Assembly: GCF_030056815.1 (NCBI RefSeq)
Contig: NZ_JASHKR010000001.1
Coordinates: 185,036 to 249,035 of the forward strand
Length of the DNA stretch: 64,000 nt
DNA from: Rhodococcus sp. IEGM 1379
GTDB taxonomy: Bacteria > Actinomycetota > Actinomycetes > Mycobacteriales > Mycobacteriaceae
Reading direction: 5' to 3'
Positions within the stretch are counted from its first letter, which is position 1, and every line of letters begins with the position of its first letter. The translations under genes were made by a program, and so were the position numbers. This document shows positions 28,416 to 37,230 of the stretch, piece by piece. The notes beneath the pieces are model-generated. The model worked only from the letters and a program-made list of their open reading frames with translations. It was not told where the DNA came from and made no database searches.

Positions 28416-29027
28416 ATGGCGACCATCGAATCTCTGGTGCTCGAGGTTTCCGACCCCGAAGCCGCCGCGAACTTCTACAAGAACTTCGGCGTCGGCGACC
28501 ACGTGAAGGTCACCGCCTCGGAAGCACCGACCACCGGATTCCGCAGTTACACACTCTCACTCGTCGTATCCCAGCCGAACATTGTCGACGCCTTCCTCGG
28601 GGCCGCTCTCGACGCCGGCGCAACCACATTGAAGCCCGCGAAGAAGGGATTCTGGGGTTATGGCGGCGTGGTCCAAGCACCGGACGGCGCGATCTGGAAG
28701 GTTGCGACATCGTCGAAGAAGAACACCGGACCCTCCACCCGAGAGATCGACGACCTCGTGCTCCTTCTTGGTGTCGAGGACGTCAAGGCAAGCAAACAGT
28801 TCTACCTCGACCACGGCCTCGAAGTAGCGAAGAGTTTTGGACGCAAATACGTCGAATTCGCCAGCCCAGCAAGAACCGTCAAAGTTGCGCTCTACGGGCG
28901 CCGGGCCCTCGCAAAAGATGCCGGAGCCTCCCCCGAAGGCACGGGATCACACCGAATGGTCATCGTCAGCGACGCCGGGTCTTTCGCAGACCCTGACGGC
29001 TTCACCTGGGCAACCAACCACGACTGA
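28416..29027 (+). CDS. VOC superfamily protein, two modules
   Basis: A 203-residue protein made of two VOC modules: the first at about 1-95 (LVLEVSDPEAAANFYKNFGVGDHVKV ... VVQAPDGAIWKVA) and the second at 110-203 (LVLLLGVEDVKASKQFYLDHGLEVAKSFG ... AGSFADPDGFTWAT). It is likely co-transcribed with the preceding gene (1-nt gap). A 10-bp hairpin 50 nt after the stop probably ends the transcript. Substrate unknown. Confidence 0.82.
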   Translation: MATIESLVLEVSDPEAAANFYKNFGVGDHVKVTASEAPTTGFRSYTLSLVVSQPNIVDAFLGAALDAGATTLKPAKKGFWGYGGVVQAPDGAIWKVATSSKKNTGPSTREIDDLVLLLGVEDVKASKQFYLDHGLEVAKSFGRKYVEFASPARTVKVALYGRRALAKDAGASPEGTGSHRMVIVSDAGSFADPDGFTWATNHD

Positions 29028-29077
29028 ACACTGTTCCGGTCGTTCGCAATTGCGCGAAACGACTGTGCGATACGGTC

Positions 29078-29111
29078 ACACTCCGCACCACCGCATAGTG
29101 ATGCGGAGTGT
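29078..29111 (+). terminator. Hairpin after the VOC genes
   Basis: Perfect 10-bp stem (29078-29087 with 29102-29111), 14-nt loop. Its second arm overlaps the apparent start of the next frame. Confidence 0.65.
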
Positions 29112-29425
29112 CGTGCATCCGACTGGGCGACGGCGTGTATCACGAAGTTGTCGGCATTCTGCACGCCGATCCAGAGCACGTTCGTTATCTCGGACCAGTC
29201 ACCATGACCATGCCCCCAGGTCGATACGCCTTCGCCCGCCACGATGGACGCGTCGAAGATATCGGGCACACGTTCGGAGCAATGCAAGAGTGGGCCAGTT
29301 CTCGTGGACTACCCGCCGGTCGCCACAAACTCGACCTCGGATACAGAATGTCGAACGGGTCGGAGAAGCACGATCCGTACCTCCAACTTGTCGATCCAGC
29401 GGAAAACTCCCCTATCACTCGGTAG
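29108..29425 (+). CDS. GyrI-like effector-binding domain, probably N-terminally truncated
   Basis: A 105-residue frame with the C-terminal half of a GyrI-like/AraC effector-binding domain: YHEVVGILHADPEHVRYLGPVTMTMPPGRYAFARHDGRVEDIGHTFGAMQEWASSRGL ... LDLGYRMSNGSEKHDPYLQLVDP. The usual first about 50 residues are absent and the only start (GTG 29108) lies in the arm of a hairpin without a ribosome binding site. It may be a remnant or start elsewhere. Confidence 0.5.
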   Translation: MSCIRLGDGVYHEVVGILHADPEHVRYLGPVTMTMPPGRYAFARHDGRVEDIGHTFGAMQEWASSRGLPAGRHKLDLGYRMSNGSEKHDPYLQLVDPAENSPITR

Positions 29426-29580
29426 TGGAGAGGCACTCGGTTGTCCTCGGTCCGCGATCCAAATCTGGTCGCAGCAATAGCGTCAAAAGCAGTTTAATTG
29501 CCAATATCGGCAATCTATTTGCCGATATATTTCGCCAATCTTCGATCTCCGGTGGATCGAGCGGTTCCAGCGGTAGCTAA
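29425..29580 (+). CDS. Possible 51-residue small protein with Gly/Ser tail
   Basis: GTG at 29425 overlaps the TAG of the GyrI-like frame (TAGTG). The end, SSLIANIGNLFADIFRQSSISGGSSGSSGS, looks like an amphipathic helix followed by a flexible tail. The DNA is more AT-rich than its surroundings and holds a perfect 10-bp inverted repeat (29504-29513 with 29519-29528). It could be coding or an operator region. Confidence 0.3.
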   Translation: MERHSVVLGPRSKSGRSNSVKSSLIANIGNLFADIFRQSSISGGSSGSSGS

Positions 29581-29589
29581 CGATCGCAG

Positions 29590-29635
29590 ATGCCAGCGGA
29601 CGGCGGCTACTCGTGGTGCCGCCGTCCGCTGGCAT
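29590..29635. terminator. Strong terminator at the end of the TetR-ABC operon
   Basis: Perfect 18-bp stem (29590-29607 with 29618-29635), 10-nt loop, directly behind the TetR stop on the minus strand and 10 nt after the small frame on the plus strand. Confidence 0.9.
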
Positions 29636-30189
29636 TACCGCCCGAGAACTTCACGGACCGCGGACCGAACTTGCTCGACGCTCTGACCTGACTCGATCAA
29701 CTCGGTGCCCGTATGCACGAGAGCGTTGATCAGTTTGGCCGTCAACCTCGGGTCCGGCACGCCTTGGGCGCGGAGCGCGTCGACCAGGGGAAGCACCAAG
29801 CTGTCGTGCATATCCATGATCCGTGAATCACGAAATGTCTGCGGCGTCAATGTCGCCAGCGCTCCGACGATCGCATGTTCACCGTCGGCGACCAGTTGCA
29901 GGTTTGCGTCGACGTATGCCCACACCGGGTCGTCGGCTCCGTCCATCGCCTCGACGATCTTGCCGTTCCAGCGCGGGAACATGTCCTCGACCACAGCGCT
30001 GAGCAGATCTTCTCGGGACCGGAAGTAGTGGTACACGCTGGACCTGGCAAGACCCGCCTTCGCAGCCACCTCTCCGAGCCCCGGCGGCTGATCCGGGGTC
30101 TCGGAGAGAAGTGCGTGGGCGGCATCGAGGAGCGCTCGCCGCTGAGCAGCACGATGCTCTCCGACAGTGGCGGCGTCGATCTTCGGCAC
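29635..30189 (-). CDS. TetR family repressor of the ABC exporter operon
   Basis: A 184-residue regulator. The HTH is LGEVAAKAGLARSSVYHYFRSREDLLSAVVEDMF at about residues 37-70; the rest is the helical ligand-binding domain. It is the third gene of an operon with the ABC permease and ATPase (27-nt gap), so it probably controls that operon through the repeated TGTCGA sites upstream of the permease gene. Confidence 0.88.
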   Translation of the reverse strand: MPKIDAATVGEHRAAQRRALLDAAHALLSETPDQPPGLGEVAAKAGLARSSVYHYFRSREDLLSAVVEDMFPRWNGKIVEAMDGADDPVWAYVDANLQLVADGEHAIVGALATLTPQTFRDSRIMDMHDSLVLPLVDALRAQGVPDPRLTAKLINALVHTGTELIESGQSVEQVRSAVREVLGR

Positions 30190-30216
30190 CGAACCTCCTC
30201 TACTCCGCGGACGGGC

Positions 30217-30903
30217 CTACTCGTGCCGGTGCAGTTGTCCGTCAACCATTTCGAGGATGCGGTCACAATGCACGAGGACGTCATGATCATGGGTCACCAT
30301 GATCGTAGCGACGCCCGCCTCATGGGTTTCGTGTGCCAGCAGTTCGACGACCTCATGGCTGCGCTTACGGTCGAGTGCCGCTGTCGGCTCGTCGACGAGC
30401 AGTAGCGACGGATTACTCATCAGTGCCCGAGCGATACCGACTCGCTGGCGTTCACCGCCTGAGAGTTGCCCGGGCCGCCGGTTGCCACGGTGGCTCATGC
30501 CTACTGACTCGAGGAGTTCGTCGACGTCACGACCTGGCCGTCCCGTGATCTTGGAGACAAGCCGCAGTTGGTCGCGCGCCGTCAGTGCTGGGATGAGGTT
30601 CCCGGACTGAAATACGAATCCGACCTTGTCGCGTCGTAATTTGGCCAAGGCGCGATTGGGCATTCCTGTCACGTCGAGGCCGTCGATGGAAACCGAGCCA
30701 CTTGACGGACGACCGAGGCCACCGGCAACGGCGAGCAGGCTCGACTTTCCGGCGCCCGACGGTCCGACAATCGCGACTAGCTCGCCCCGTGGCACTTCCA
30801 AGCTCACGTCGTCGAGGGCAAGCACGGTGGAATCGCCGTCGCCGAATCTGAGGCTGACTGCGGTGAGCGCGAGTCCGGTGGTGGTCTTTTCGATGGTGGT
30901 CAT
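30217..30903 (-). CDS. ABC transporter ATP-binding protein (MacB/LolD type)
   Basis: A 228-residue ATPase: Walker A GPSGAGKSSL, Q-loop FVFQSGNLIPALTA, signature LSGGERQRVGIARAL, Walker B LLLVDEPTAALD, H-loop MVTHDHD. The subfamily drives FtsX-like permeases that export lipids, peptides or drugs or act mechanically at the envelope. It overlaps the permease gene by 4 nt, so the two are partners. Confidence 0.93.
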   Translation of the reverse strand: MTTIEKTTTGLALTAVSLRFGDGDSTVLALDDVSLEVPRGELVAIVGPSGAGKSSLLAVAGGLGRPSSGSVSIDGLDVTGMPNRALAKLRRDKVGFVFQSGNLIPALTARDQLRLVSKITGRPGRDVDELLESVGMSHRGNRRPGQLSGGERQRVGIARALMSNPSLLLVDEPTAALDRKRSHEVVELLAHETHEAGVATIMVTHDHDVLVHCDRILEMVDGQLHRHE

Positions 30904-32030
30904 CGGTTCTCTCCCAGTGCGGTGAGCGGATTGACGCGGGTTACGCGGACGATGGCAACGGCTGCGCCGATCAAGCCCAGTAAGGCGAGCAGTACCGCGC
31001 CATTGACGATGGGACCGGATTCGAGCGCGAACGGCATTCCGCCGCCTTCGAGTCCCGAGCCGAGTCCGACGCCAAGCAACACACCGACTGCGATGGACCC
31101 GAACAGCACGACGAGAGCCTGCAGCAGTCCGTCGCGCAGCAGGAATCCGGTGGAGGCTCCCATTGCGCGCATGACGGCGAGTTCACGGCCACGCTGCACC
31201 GTCCAGATACTGAAGAACGCGCCGACGACAAGGGCGGAAATTGCATACAGGAATGCCTTGATCATCGACATCGTCATCATTTCGGCGGAAAAACCCGGTG
31301 ACGAGTCGAACGAGTCCTCCAGGATCTTCGCGGACGTCCCTGCTGCCGCGTCTCCTGCGGTGAGGTCCGGAAGCGCACCGTCCACGCCTCGAATCGCAAT
31401 CACGCTCGCTTCGGAGTATGCACTGGCGCTGGGTGTTTCACCGATCTTGGCGCCTGCGTGCACTTCCTGCCAGGTCCGCAACGGCAGGTACGCGACGTCG
31501 ACGTGCCCGAAAGTGCGTTTGTCCACGGTAAAGCCGACAACAGTCAGCTCGGTACCGAGCCGATCAAGGATGACGGTGTCACCGAGCGCGACGCCATCAT
31601 CACGAAGGGTAGTGCTGACGATGATGTCGGTGTCGGAGTGCAGCGCGACTCCCTCGGCAGAGGCCGGTTCGAGGAAGGACCCCGGTTCGATACCGAAAAG
31701 TGTGAGGTCGACCGGGGTTCCACCGCCAGTCTTAGCGTTGACGATCATGTTTCCGAATAGTTCGGCAGCTTCGACGTCAGGCTGTGCGCGCCACGCCTGC
31801 GCTTGCTCCTCGGTAACGACCGAGCGCGAAAACGCGGAGTCCGACTTCGTGCCCTGTTCGAATGCGAAGGCCTGGATCGGCGTCCGCTGCAACGCGGAGA
31901 CGCCGTCGTTGACCAGGCCAGACGAGAGTCCCGACAGGATCACCATCAGGATCGAGATGAGGGCGACAACGGCGCCCATCAAGAGAAATCGGTTGCGCGC
32001 AAACCACAGTTCACGCAGAGCGAGGAACAT
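30900..32030 (-). CDS. FtsX-like ABC transporter permease
   Basis: A 376-residue permease with one N-terminal helix (FLLMGAVVALISILMVILSGLSSGL), a large extracytoplasmic MacB-type domain (about 45-240) and three C-terminal helices (SALVVGAFFSIW, LVVLFGSIAVGVLLGVGLG, LLALLGLIGAAVAIVRVTR). First gene of the permease-ATPase-TetR operon. Substrate unknown. Confidence 0.9.
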   Translation of the reverse strand: MFLALRELWFARNRFLLMGAVVALISILMVILSGLSSGLVNDGVSALQRTPIQAFAFEQGTKSDSAFSRSVVTEEQAQAWRAQPDVEAAELFGNMIVNAKTGGGTPVDLTLFGIEPGSFLEPASAEGVALHSDTDIIVSTTLRDDGVALGDTVILDRLGTELTVVGFTVDKRTFGHVDVAYLPLRTWQEVHAGAKIGETPSASAYSEASVIAIRGVDGALPDLTAGDAAAGTSAKILEDSFDSSPGFSAEMMTMSMIKAFLYAISALVVGAFFSIWTVQRGRELAVMRAMGASTGFLLRDGLLQALVVLFGSIAVGVLLGVGLGSGLEGGGMPFALESGPIVNGAVLLALLGLIGAAVAIVRVTRVNPLTALGENR

Positions 32031-32073
32031 GCCGGGGAACTCCTATGGAGTCGAAACGGATCACGCCCACTTT

Positions 32074-32125
32074 TGTCGACGCACTGTCGACATCATATCG
32101 ACAAGATGTCGACAAGATGTCGATA
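32074..32125 (-). promoter_or_regulatory. Repeated TGTCGA operator region of the ABC/TetR operon
   Basis: Upstream of the permease gene lie TGTCGAC at 32074-32080, the inverted pair TGTCGACATC (32085-32094) and GATGTCGACA (32105-32114), and two direct copies of TCGACAAGATG at 32098-32108 and 32109-32119 followed by a third partial one. The 11-bp spacing equals about one helix turn. The TetR of the operon is the likely binder. Confidence 0.6.
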
Positions 32126-32183
32126 CCTAACGTGATCTACGCTACTACGCCCAGTAGTATCAATGGGAGAAGTCCGGCGGCAG

Positions 32184-32939
32184 TCACTCTCCGCCGCGAC
32201 GAAAGATTTTGTTACCCAACCAAACCAGCGGGTCGTAGCGCCGATCCACCACCCGTTCTTTCATCGGGATGATCGCGTTGTCCGTGATCTTGATGCCCTC
32301 CGGACACACCTCGGTGCAGCATTTGGTGATGTTGCATAAGCCGAGGCCGTATTGATCCTGCGCAGCATCCCGACGGTCTGCCGTATCGAGCGGGTGCATC
32401 TCGAGTTCGGCGACGCGAATGAAGAAGCGAGGGCCAGAGAAGGCCTCCTTATTGTCCTCGTGATCGCGCACGACGTGACAAGTGTTCTGGCACAGGAAGC
32501 ACTCGATGCACTTTCGGAACTCCTGCGAGCGTGCAACGTCGATCTGCTGCATCCGGTACTCACCCGGCGCTATCCCGGGCGGCGGTGTGAACGACGGAAT
32601 CTCACGCGCCTTGCGGTAATTGAACGAGACATCGGTGACCAGATCACGGATGACCGGAAACGACCGCATCGGTGTCACTGTCACCACCTCGTCCTCGGCG
32701 AATGTCGACATCCGCGTCATACACATCAGGCGCGGACGCCCGTTGACCTCCGCCGAGCAGGATCCACACTTGCCCGCCTTGCAGTTCCACCGCACCGCCA
32801 GGTCCGGGGTTTGGGTGGCCTGCAGGCGATGGATGATGTCGAGCACCACCTCTCCCTCGTTCACCGGAACCGAATAGTCCTGCAGATCACCTCCGCCGGC
32901 ATCGCCGCGCCACACCCGAAATTTCGCGTCGTAGCTCAT
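32184..32939 (-). CDS. sdhB: Succinate dehydrogenase iron-sulfur subunit (Sdh1 type)
   Basis: A 251-residue subunit with all cluster ligands: the [2Fe-2S] set NCKAGKCGSCSAEVNGRPRLMC, and the [4Fe-4S]/[3Fe-4S] sets CIECFLCQNTCHV and CNITKCCTEVCPEGI. It passes electrons from the flavoprotein to the membrane subunit. The ATG at 32939 is 1 nt after the sdhA stop; the open frame extends much further upstream but only as an antisense-like shadow of sdhA. Confidence 0.96.
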   Translation of the reverse strand: MSYDAKFRVWRGDAGGGDLQDYSVPVNEGEVVLDIIHRLQATQTPDLAVRWNCKAGKCGSCSAEVNGRPRLMCMTRMSTFAEDEVVTVTPMRSFPVIRDLVTDVSFNYRKAREIPSFTPPPGIAPGEYRMQQIDVARSQEFRKCIECFLCQNTCHVVRDHEDNKEAFSGPRFFIRVAELEMHPLDTADRRDAAQDQYGLGLCNITKCCTEVCPEGIKITDNAIIPMKERVVDRRYDPLVWLGNKIFRRGGE

Positions 32940-32940
32940 G

Positions 32941-34872
32941 TCAGGGTTTCCTTCCCGGATGGCCGGCGAGTTCGGCATCGGTGTAGTACTTGGCCAGCTC
33001 GTCGATCTCGAAGAGCGCCAACAGATCTGGCCGCATAGAGGACTGTGGTTCCGAGGTGACCTCCACCTCCGGCACGGCGGCGTCCGGATGCGCGGCCATA
33101 TCCCCCACTGCAGCGCACACCAGCAGGGTGTTGCGCCACTGGGCCTGCATCGCCGGATGGTCGTCCCGGGTGTGCCCACCGCGGCTTTCGGTCCGCAGCA
33201 ACGCGGCCTTCGCCACACATTCGCTGACCAGCACCATGTTTCGCAGGTCCACAGCCAGGTGCCATCCCGGATTGAACTGCCGATGTCCCTCCACCACCAC
33301 TGCACCGATCCGGAGTTTGATCTCATCGAGTGTGCGCAGCGCACGCTCGACTTCCGCAGCGGTGCGAATAATGCCCACCAGATCGTTCATCGTCTGCTGC
33401 AGTTCGGTGTGCAGAGTGTACGGATTCTCGAGTGCAGCATGACTGCCCTGGGTCTCGAACGGCGAGAGCAGCATTCGCGCCGCAGCATCGATGTCGGCCG
33501 GATCCACCGCCGGGCGCACGGGCAGTGATTTCACGTATGTTGCGGCGCCGAGGCCGGCACGTCGGCCGAACACCAGCAGATCAGACAGCGAATTTCCGCC
33601 CAGGCGATTGGAGCCGTGCATTCCGCCGGAACACTCGCCGGCCGCGAACAATCCCGGCACGTTCGAGGACCCGGTATCGGGGTCCACCTCGATACCGCCC
33701 ATCACGTAATGGCAGGTGGGGCCCACTTCCATCTGTTCCTTGGTGATGTCGACATCCGCGAGTTCCTTGAACTGGTGGTACATCGACGGCAGACGACGCT
33801 TGATTTCCTCGGCCGGCATCCGGGACGCGATGTCGAGATACACGCCGCCGTGCGGGGTTTCACGACCCTCCTTGACCTCGGTGTTGATGGCTCGAGCCAC
33901 TTCGTCGCGGGGCAATAGATCGGGGGTGCGGCGGTTGTTCTCCTGGTCCTCGTACCAGCGGTCGGCTTCTTCTACCGTCTCCGCGTACTGGCCTTTGAAC
34001 ACCGGTGGGATATACGAGAACATGAAGCGGTCGCCCTCGGAGTTCTTGAGCACCCCACCGTCGCCGCGCACGCCCTCCGTCACGAGGATGCCTTTGACAC
34101 TCGGTGGCCACACCATGCCTGTCGGGTGGAACTGGACGAATTCCATGTTGATCAAGTTGGCACCCGCGCGCAGGGCCAACGCGTGACCGTCGCCGGTGTA
34201 CTCCCACGAATTGGACGTGACCTTGAAGGACTTGCCGATTCCGCCTGTCGCCATCACCACGGCCGTGGCCTCGAACAGCACGCAGCGGCCACTTTCGCGC
34301 CAATAGCCGAAGGCCCCGGAAATGCGGTCACCGTCCTTCGTCAGTTCCGAAATAGTGCATTCGGCAAAGATCTTGATCCGGGCCTCGTAGTCGCCGGTCT
34401 CCGCGAAATCCTCCTGCTGCAGCGAGACGATCTTCTGCTGCATCGTCCGAATGATCTCGAGTCCGGTGCGGTCACCGACGTGAGCGAGCCGCGGATAGGT
34501 GTGACCACCGAAGTTGCGTTGGCTGATCCGGCCATCGGGAGTCCGATCGAACAGTGCGCCATAGGTTTCCAGTTCCCACACCCTGTCAGGCGCCTCGCGC
34601 GCATGCAGCTCCGCCATCCGCCAGTTGTTGAGGAACTTGCCGCCGCGCATGGTGTCCTGGAAGTGCGTCTGCCACGTGTCCTTTTCATTGGCGTTGCCCA
34701 TCGCGGCAGCGCAACCACCCTCGGCCATCACGGTGTGGGCCTTGCCGAACAGCGACTTGCAGACCACGGCAACGGAGAGTCCCTGCTCTCTGGCCTCGAT
34801 CACCGCGCGTAGTCCGGCTCCCCCCGCCCCGATCACTACGACGTCGTAGTTGTGCCGTTCGACTTCGGTCAT
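32941..34872 (-). CDS. sdhA: Succinate dehydrogenase/fumarate reductase flavoprotein subunit
   Basis: A 643-residue flavoprotein that oxidises succinate to fumarate. FAD site VVVIGAGGAGLRAVIEAREQG; covalent-FAD histidine region KAHTVMAEGGCAAAMGN; substrate region FVQFHPTGM; late FAD block GLFAAGECSGGMHGSNRLGGNSLSDLLVFG. The sequence and the order sdhC-sdhA-sdhB match the mycobacterial Rv0249c-Rv0247c (Sdh1) system. It follows sdhC by 25 nt. Confidence 0.96.
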   Translation of the reverse strand: MTEVERHNYDVVVIGAGGAGLRAVIEAREQGLSVAVVCKSLFGKAHTVMAEGGCAAAMGNANEKDTWQTHFQDTMRGGKFLNNWRMAELHAREAPDRVWELETYGALFDRTPDGRISQRNFGGHTYPRLAHVGDRTGLEIIRTMQQKIVSLQQEDFAETGDYEARIKIFAECTISELTKDGDRISGAFGYWRESGRCVLFEATAVVMATGGIGKSFKVTSNSWEYTGDGHALALRAGANLINMEFVQFHPTGMVWPPSVKGILVTEGVRGDGGVLKNSEGDRFMFSYIPPVFKGQYAETVEEADRWYEDQENNRRTPDLLPRDEVARAINTEVKEGRETPHGGVYLDIASRMPAEEIKRRLPSMYHQFKELADVDITKEQMEVGPTCHYVMGGIEVDPDTGSSNVPGLFAAGECSGGMHGSNRLGGNSLSDLLVFGRRAGLGAATYVKSLPVRPAVDPADIDAAARMLLSPFETQGSHAALENPYTLHTELQQTMNDLVGIIRTAAEVERALRTLDEIKLRIGAVVVEGHRQFNPGWHLAVDLRNMVLVSECVAKAALLRTESRGGHTRDDHPAMQAQWRNTLLVCAAVGDMAAHPDAAVPEVEVTSEPQSSMRPDLLALFEIDELAKYYTDAELAGHPGRKP

Positions 34873-34897
34873 GTACTCCCCCTACAGGGTTCGGCGG

Positions 34898-35716
34898 TCA
34901 ATTGAACAGACGCAGGTCATTCACCGTTCCGCTGGCCACGAGCATGATGTAGAAATCGGTGATCATCAGCGTGCCGAGAGTGGTCCAGGCCAGCTGCATG
35001 TGTCGGGTGTTGAGCTTGCTCACCTGCGTCCACACCCAGTAGCGGATCGGGTGCTTCGAGAAGTGGGTGAGCCGCCCACCCGTGACGTGACGGCATGAAT
35101 GGCATGAGACCGTATATGCCCACAGCAAGCAGACATTGACCACAAGAATCAGTGTGCCGAGCCCGATCCCGAAACCACCGTCGGCGCCGTGGAACGCGCG
35201 AATCGCGTCGTACGTGTTGATCATCGACACAAGAAGTGCCACGTAGAAGAAGTACCGATGCGAGTTCTGGACGATCAGCGGAAGCCGAGTTTCACCCGAG
35301 TACGTGCGATGGGGTTCCGCGACCGCGCAGGCAGGTGGCGCCAGCCAGACGGACCGGTAGTAAGCCTTTCGGTAGTAGTAGCAGGTCAGCCGGAATCCCA
35401 GCAGGAACGGCAGCACCAGGAAACCGAGCGGGATCCACATCGGCAATTCACCGATGGGGGTGCCGAAATCGCTGGCACCCGGCGCGCACGAATCACTAAG
35501 GCACGGTGAGTAGAACGGGGTCAGATAGTGATAGTCCTCGACCCAGTACGCAGTTCGGACAAAGGCGCGGATCGTCGCGTAGACGACGAACACAGACAGG
35601 CCCAGCACCGTCAGCAGCGGCGCCTGCCACCACCGGTCGGTTCGCAGCGTGCGCGCAGCGATCCGCGCACGCGAGGGCGCGCCCACTCCGTCGGCATCGA
35701 CCGGCGGCGCACTCAT
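34898..35716 (-). CDS. sdhC: Succinate dehydrogenase membrane subunit (Sdh1 type)
   Basis: A 272-residue membrane protein with five likely helices (about 35-58, 94-116, 155-172, 185-205, 240-262). It anchors the complex and hands electrons to quinone. Two Cys groups stand out: PCLSDSC between helices 1 and 2, and SCHSCRH after helix 4. The mycobacterial Sdh1 membrane subunit has been reported to hold a Rieske-type cluster; these Cys/His residues are the natural ligand candidates, which is inference. It overlaps the small upstream gene by 4 nt. Confidence 0.88.
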   Translation of the reverse strand: MSAPPVDADGVGAPSRARIAARTLRTDRWWQAPLLTVLGLSVFVVYATIRAFVRTAYWVEDYHYLTPFYSPCLSDSCAPGASDFGTPIGELPMWIPLGFLVLPFLLGFRLTCYYYRKAYYRSVWLAPPACAVAEPHRTYSGETRLPLIVQNSHRYFFYVALLVSMINTYDAIRAFHGADGGFGIGLGTLILVVNVCLLWAYTVSCHSCRHVTGGRLTHFSKHPIRYWVWTQVSKLNTRHMQLAWTTLGTLMITDFYIMLVASGTVNDLRLFN

Positions 35717-36000
35717 GTGTCGTGATCTGCCGGGTGGCCGCCAACGCCCTCGTCATCGGCGCCTTGCCACATCGACGCGTCGTACGGGGTATCGGGCACT
35801 TGAATCCGCTCGACAGGTCTGTGATGCGTCAGGTGCGGCGGCGATACCTCGAGGTCGACGTAATCGATCTCGAGCCGCTCCACATCGTTGACCAACCTAC
35901 GTACTGCCGGTGCGTCGCCGTACAACGACTGCAGCGAAGCGACACAGTGCCGGAGGTTGTCGATGATGCGCCTGAGCTCGAGCATTTCGGTGGTTGACAT
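35713..36000 (-). CDS. Small Sdh1-operon protein (Rv0250c-like)
   Basis: A 95-residue soluble protein, MSTTEMLELRRIIDNLRHCVASLQSLYGDAPAVRRLVNDVERLEIDYVDLEVSPPH and so on, with helical first half and charged end. GGAGAGG lies upstream of the ATG at 36000. It overlaps sdhC by 4 nt and mycobacterial sdh1 operons carry a gene of the same size here, so it is likely an accessory or assembly factor. Direct function is unknown. Confidence 0.8.
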   Translation of the reverse strand: MSTTEMLELRRIIDNLRHCVASLQSLYGDAPAVRRLVNDVERLEIDYVDLEVSPPHLTHHRPVERIQVPDTPYDASMWQGADDEGVGGHPADHDT

Positions 36001-36184
36001 AGACCTCTCCAACCAATCGGTAGAAGTGGTGACCCTTATCACGTTACGACATTGACGCCGCAATGGCAGGTCTGTCCGAATTTCGGTCCGGCAGACTTTA
36101 CCGGTGGACCTCCACCGATGAGTTTTGCTTTCCCACCGAGTCTCAATCTCAGGACCACCATCATTGACAGTGACGGAGAACAAA

Positions 36185-36701
36185 ATGAGCCAGCTACTGC
36201 GAGTCCAGAACTTCAACATTTCGAGCGACGGAATTGCTGCCGGACCCGACCAAAGTTTCGAGAGTCCGTTCGGACTCGATCATGGGCCGCAATAAGTTCG
36301 GTCTCCAACGCGGACACTAGGACAACCACGAGTGGCTCGGTTGGTGGGGCGACGAGCCACCATTCCGCACTCCGGTATTCGTCATGACTCACCACACGCG
36401 TCCTTCTTTCCCGCTCTCCGACACCACCTTCCACTTCGTCGACGGCGACCCGGCAACCATCCTGGAACAGGCGTGAGAGGCCGCGCAAGGCAAGGACGTC
36501 CGACTCGGCCGCGGAGTGAGCATCATCCGGGAGTTCCTCGACGCTGATCTTGTCGACACCATGTTTGTGGCGGTCTCACCGATCAAGTTCGGAGGCGGAC
36601 TGAAACTCTGGGAGTCGCCCGAGGAGTTACTCGACCGGTTCAACCTCGAGGTCATCCCCAGTCCCAGCGGCGTAAACCACCACCTGTTTTGGCGAAAGTA
36701 G
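36185..36701 (+). pseudogene. Dihydrofolate reductase-like (RibD C-terminal domain) pseudogene
   Basis: The N-terminus MSQLLRVQNFNISSDGIAAG (36185, with GGAG upstream) is in one frame. The rest, MGRNKFGLQRGH-stop-DNHEWLGWWGDEPPFRTPVFVMTHHTRPSF and on to VNHHLFWRK, continues from 36282 in another frame to TAG 36699-36701. Stops lie at 36318-36320 (TAG) and 36474-36476 (TGA). About 40 residues between the two parts are missing compared with the family. With a deletion, a frame change and two stops it is clearly dead. Confidence 0.85.
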
Positions 36702-36764
36702 CCGCCAGACTTGACCTTGACACAGTGGCAAGGACTCCAATGGTCGACGAAGGAGGTGGTTGTC

Positions 36765-37230
36765 TTGAACACAACCAACCCCAGTGGGCCGAATGCTCAC
36801 CTCGTCGACTCACTGTCCGCAGCCGACCCATCGGTTCGGCTGCGGACAGCACTCACGGCCGGCACGCACCCTGATCCGCGATTCCTGGACGCTCTGGTCG
36901 ATCGGTGCGCCGTCGAACCGGATTTCTTCGTCCGCGACATGCTGACCTGCGCGTTGTGCCGTCTACCGGCCGAGAGCACAGTGCCGAGGCTGGTCCAAGA
37001 GCTCACGTCTGGCACCGTGCAGGCCCGCAGTCAGGCGCTGCACACCCTGTCCAAGATCGGGGATCGGCTTACCTGGCCTGCCGTGGTTGCACTTCTCCAC
37101 GACGCGCACGACGAGACCGCGCGTACCGCGTGGCAGACGGCAGTGGTACTCGTACCGCCCGGCGACGAGGCAACGCTCACGGCCGATCTGGCGACCGAAC
37201 TCGGACGGGGTGACCGACGGTTGCAGATGC
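36765..37230 (+). pseudogene. HEAT-repeat protein, 3' end lost
   Basis: TTG start at 36765 with AAGGAGG 8 nt upstream. The first about 155 residues have HEAT-type repeats (DPRFLDALVDRCAVEPDFFVRDMLTCALCRLPAESTVPRLVQELTSGTVQARSQALHTLSKIGD, WPAVVALLHDAHDETARTAWQTAVVLV). After LGRGDRRLQMQL the sequence stops resembling the family; the open frame to 37655 is antisense to other coding sequence. A deletion or rearrangement at about 37230 has joined it to a neighbouring gene fragment. Confidence 0.7.

Noticed and set aside
28837-29580. 247-codon plus-strand frame
   Set aside because: Most of it overlaps the second VOC gene and the GyrI-like frame in another frame; only its last 51 codons were kept as a low-confidence small ORF.
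30922-32130. 402-codon plus-strand frame
   Set aside because: Antisense to the ABC permease; composition not protein-like.
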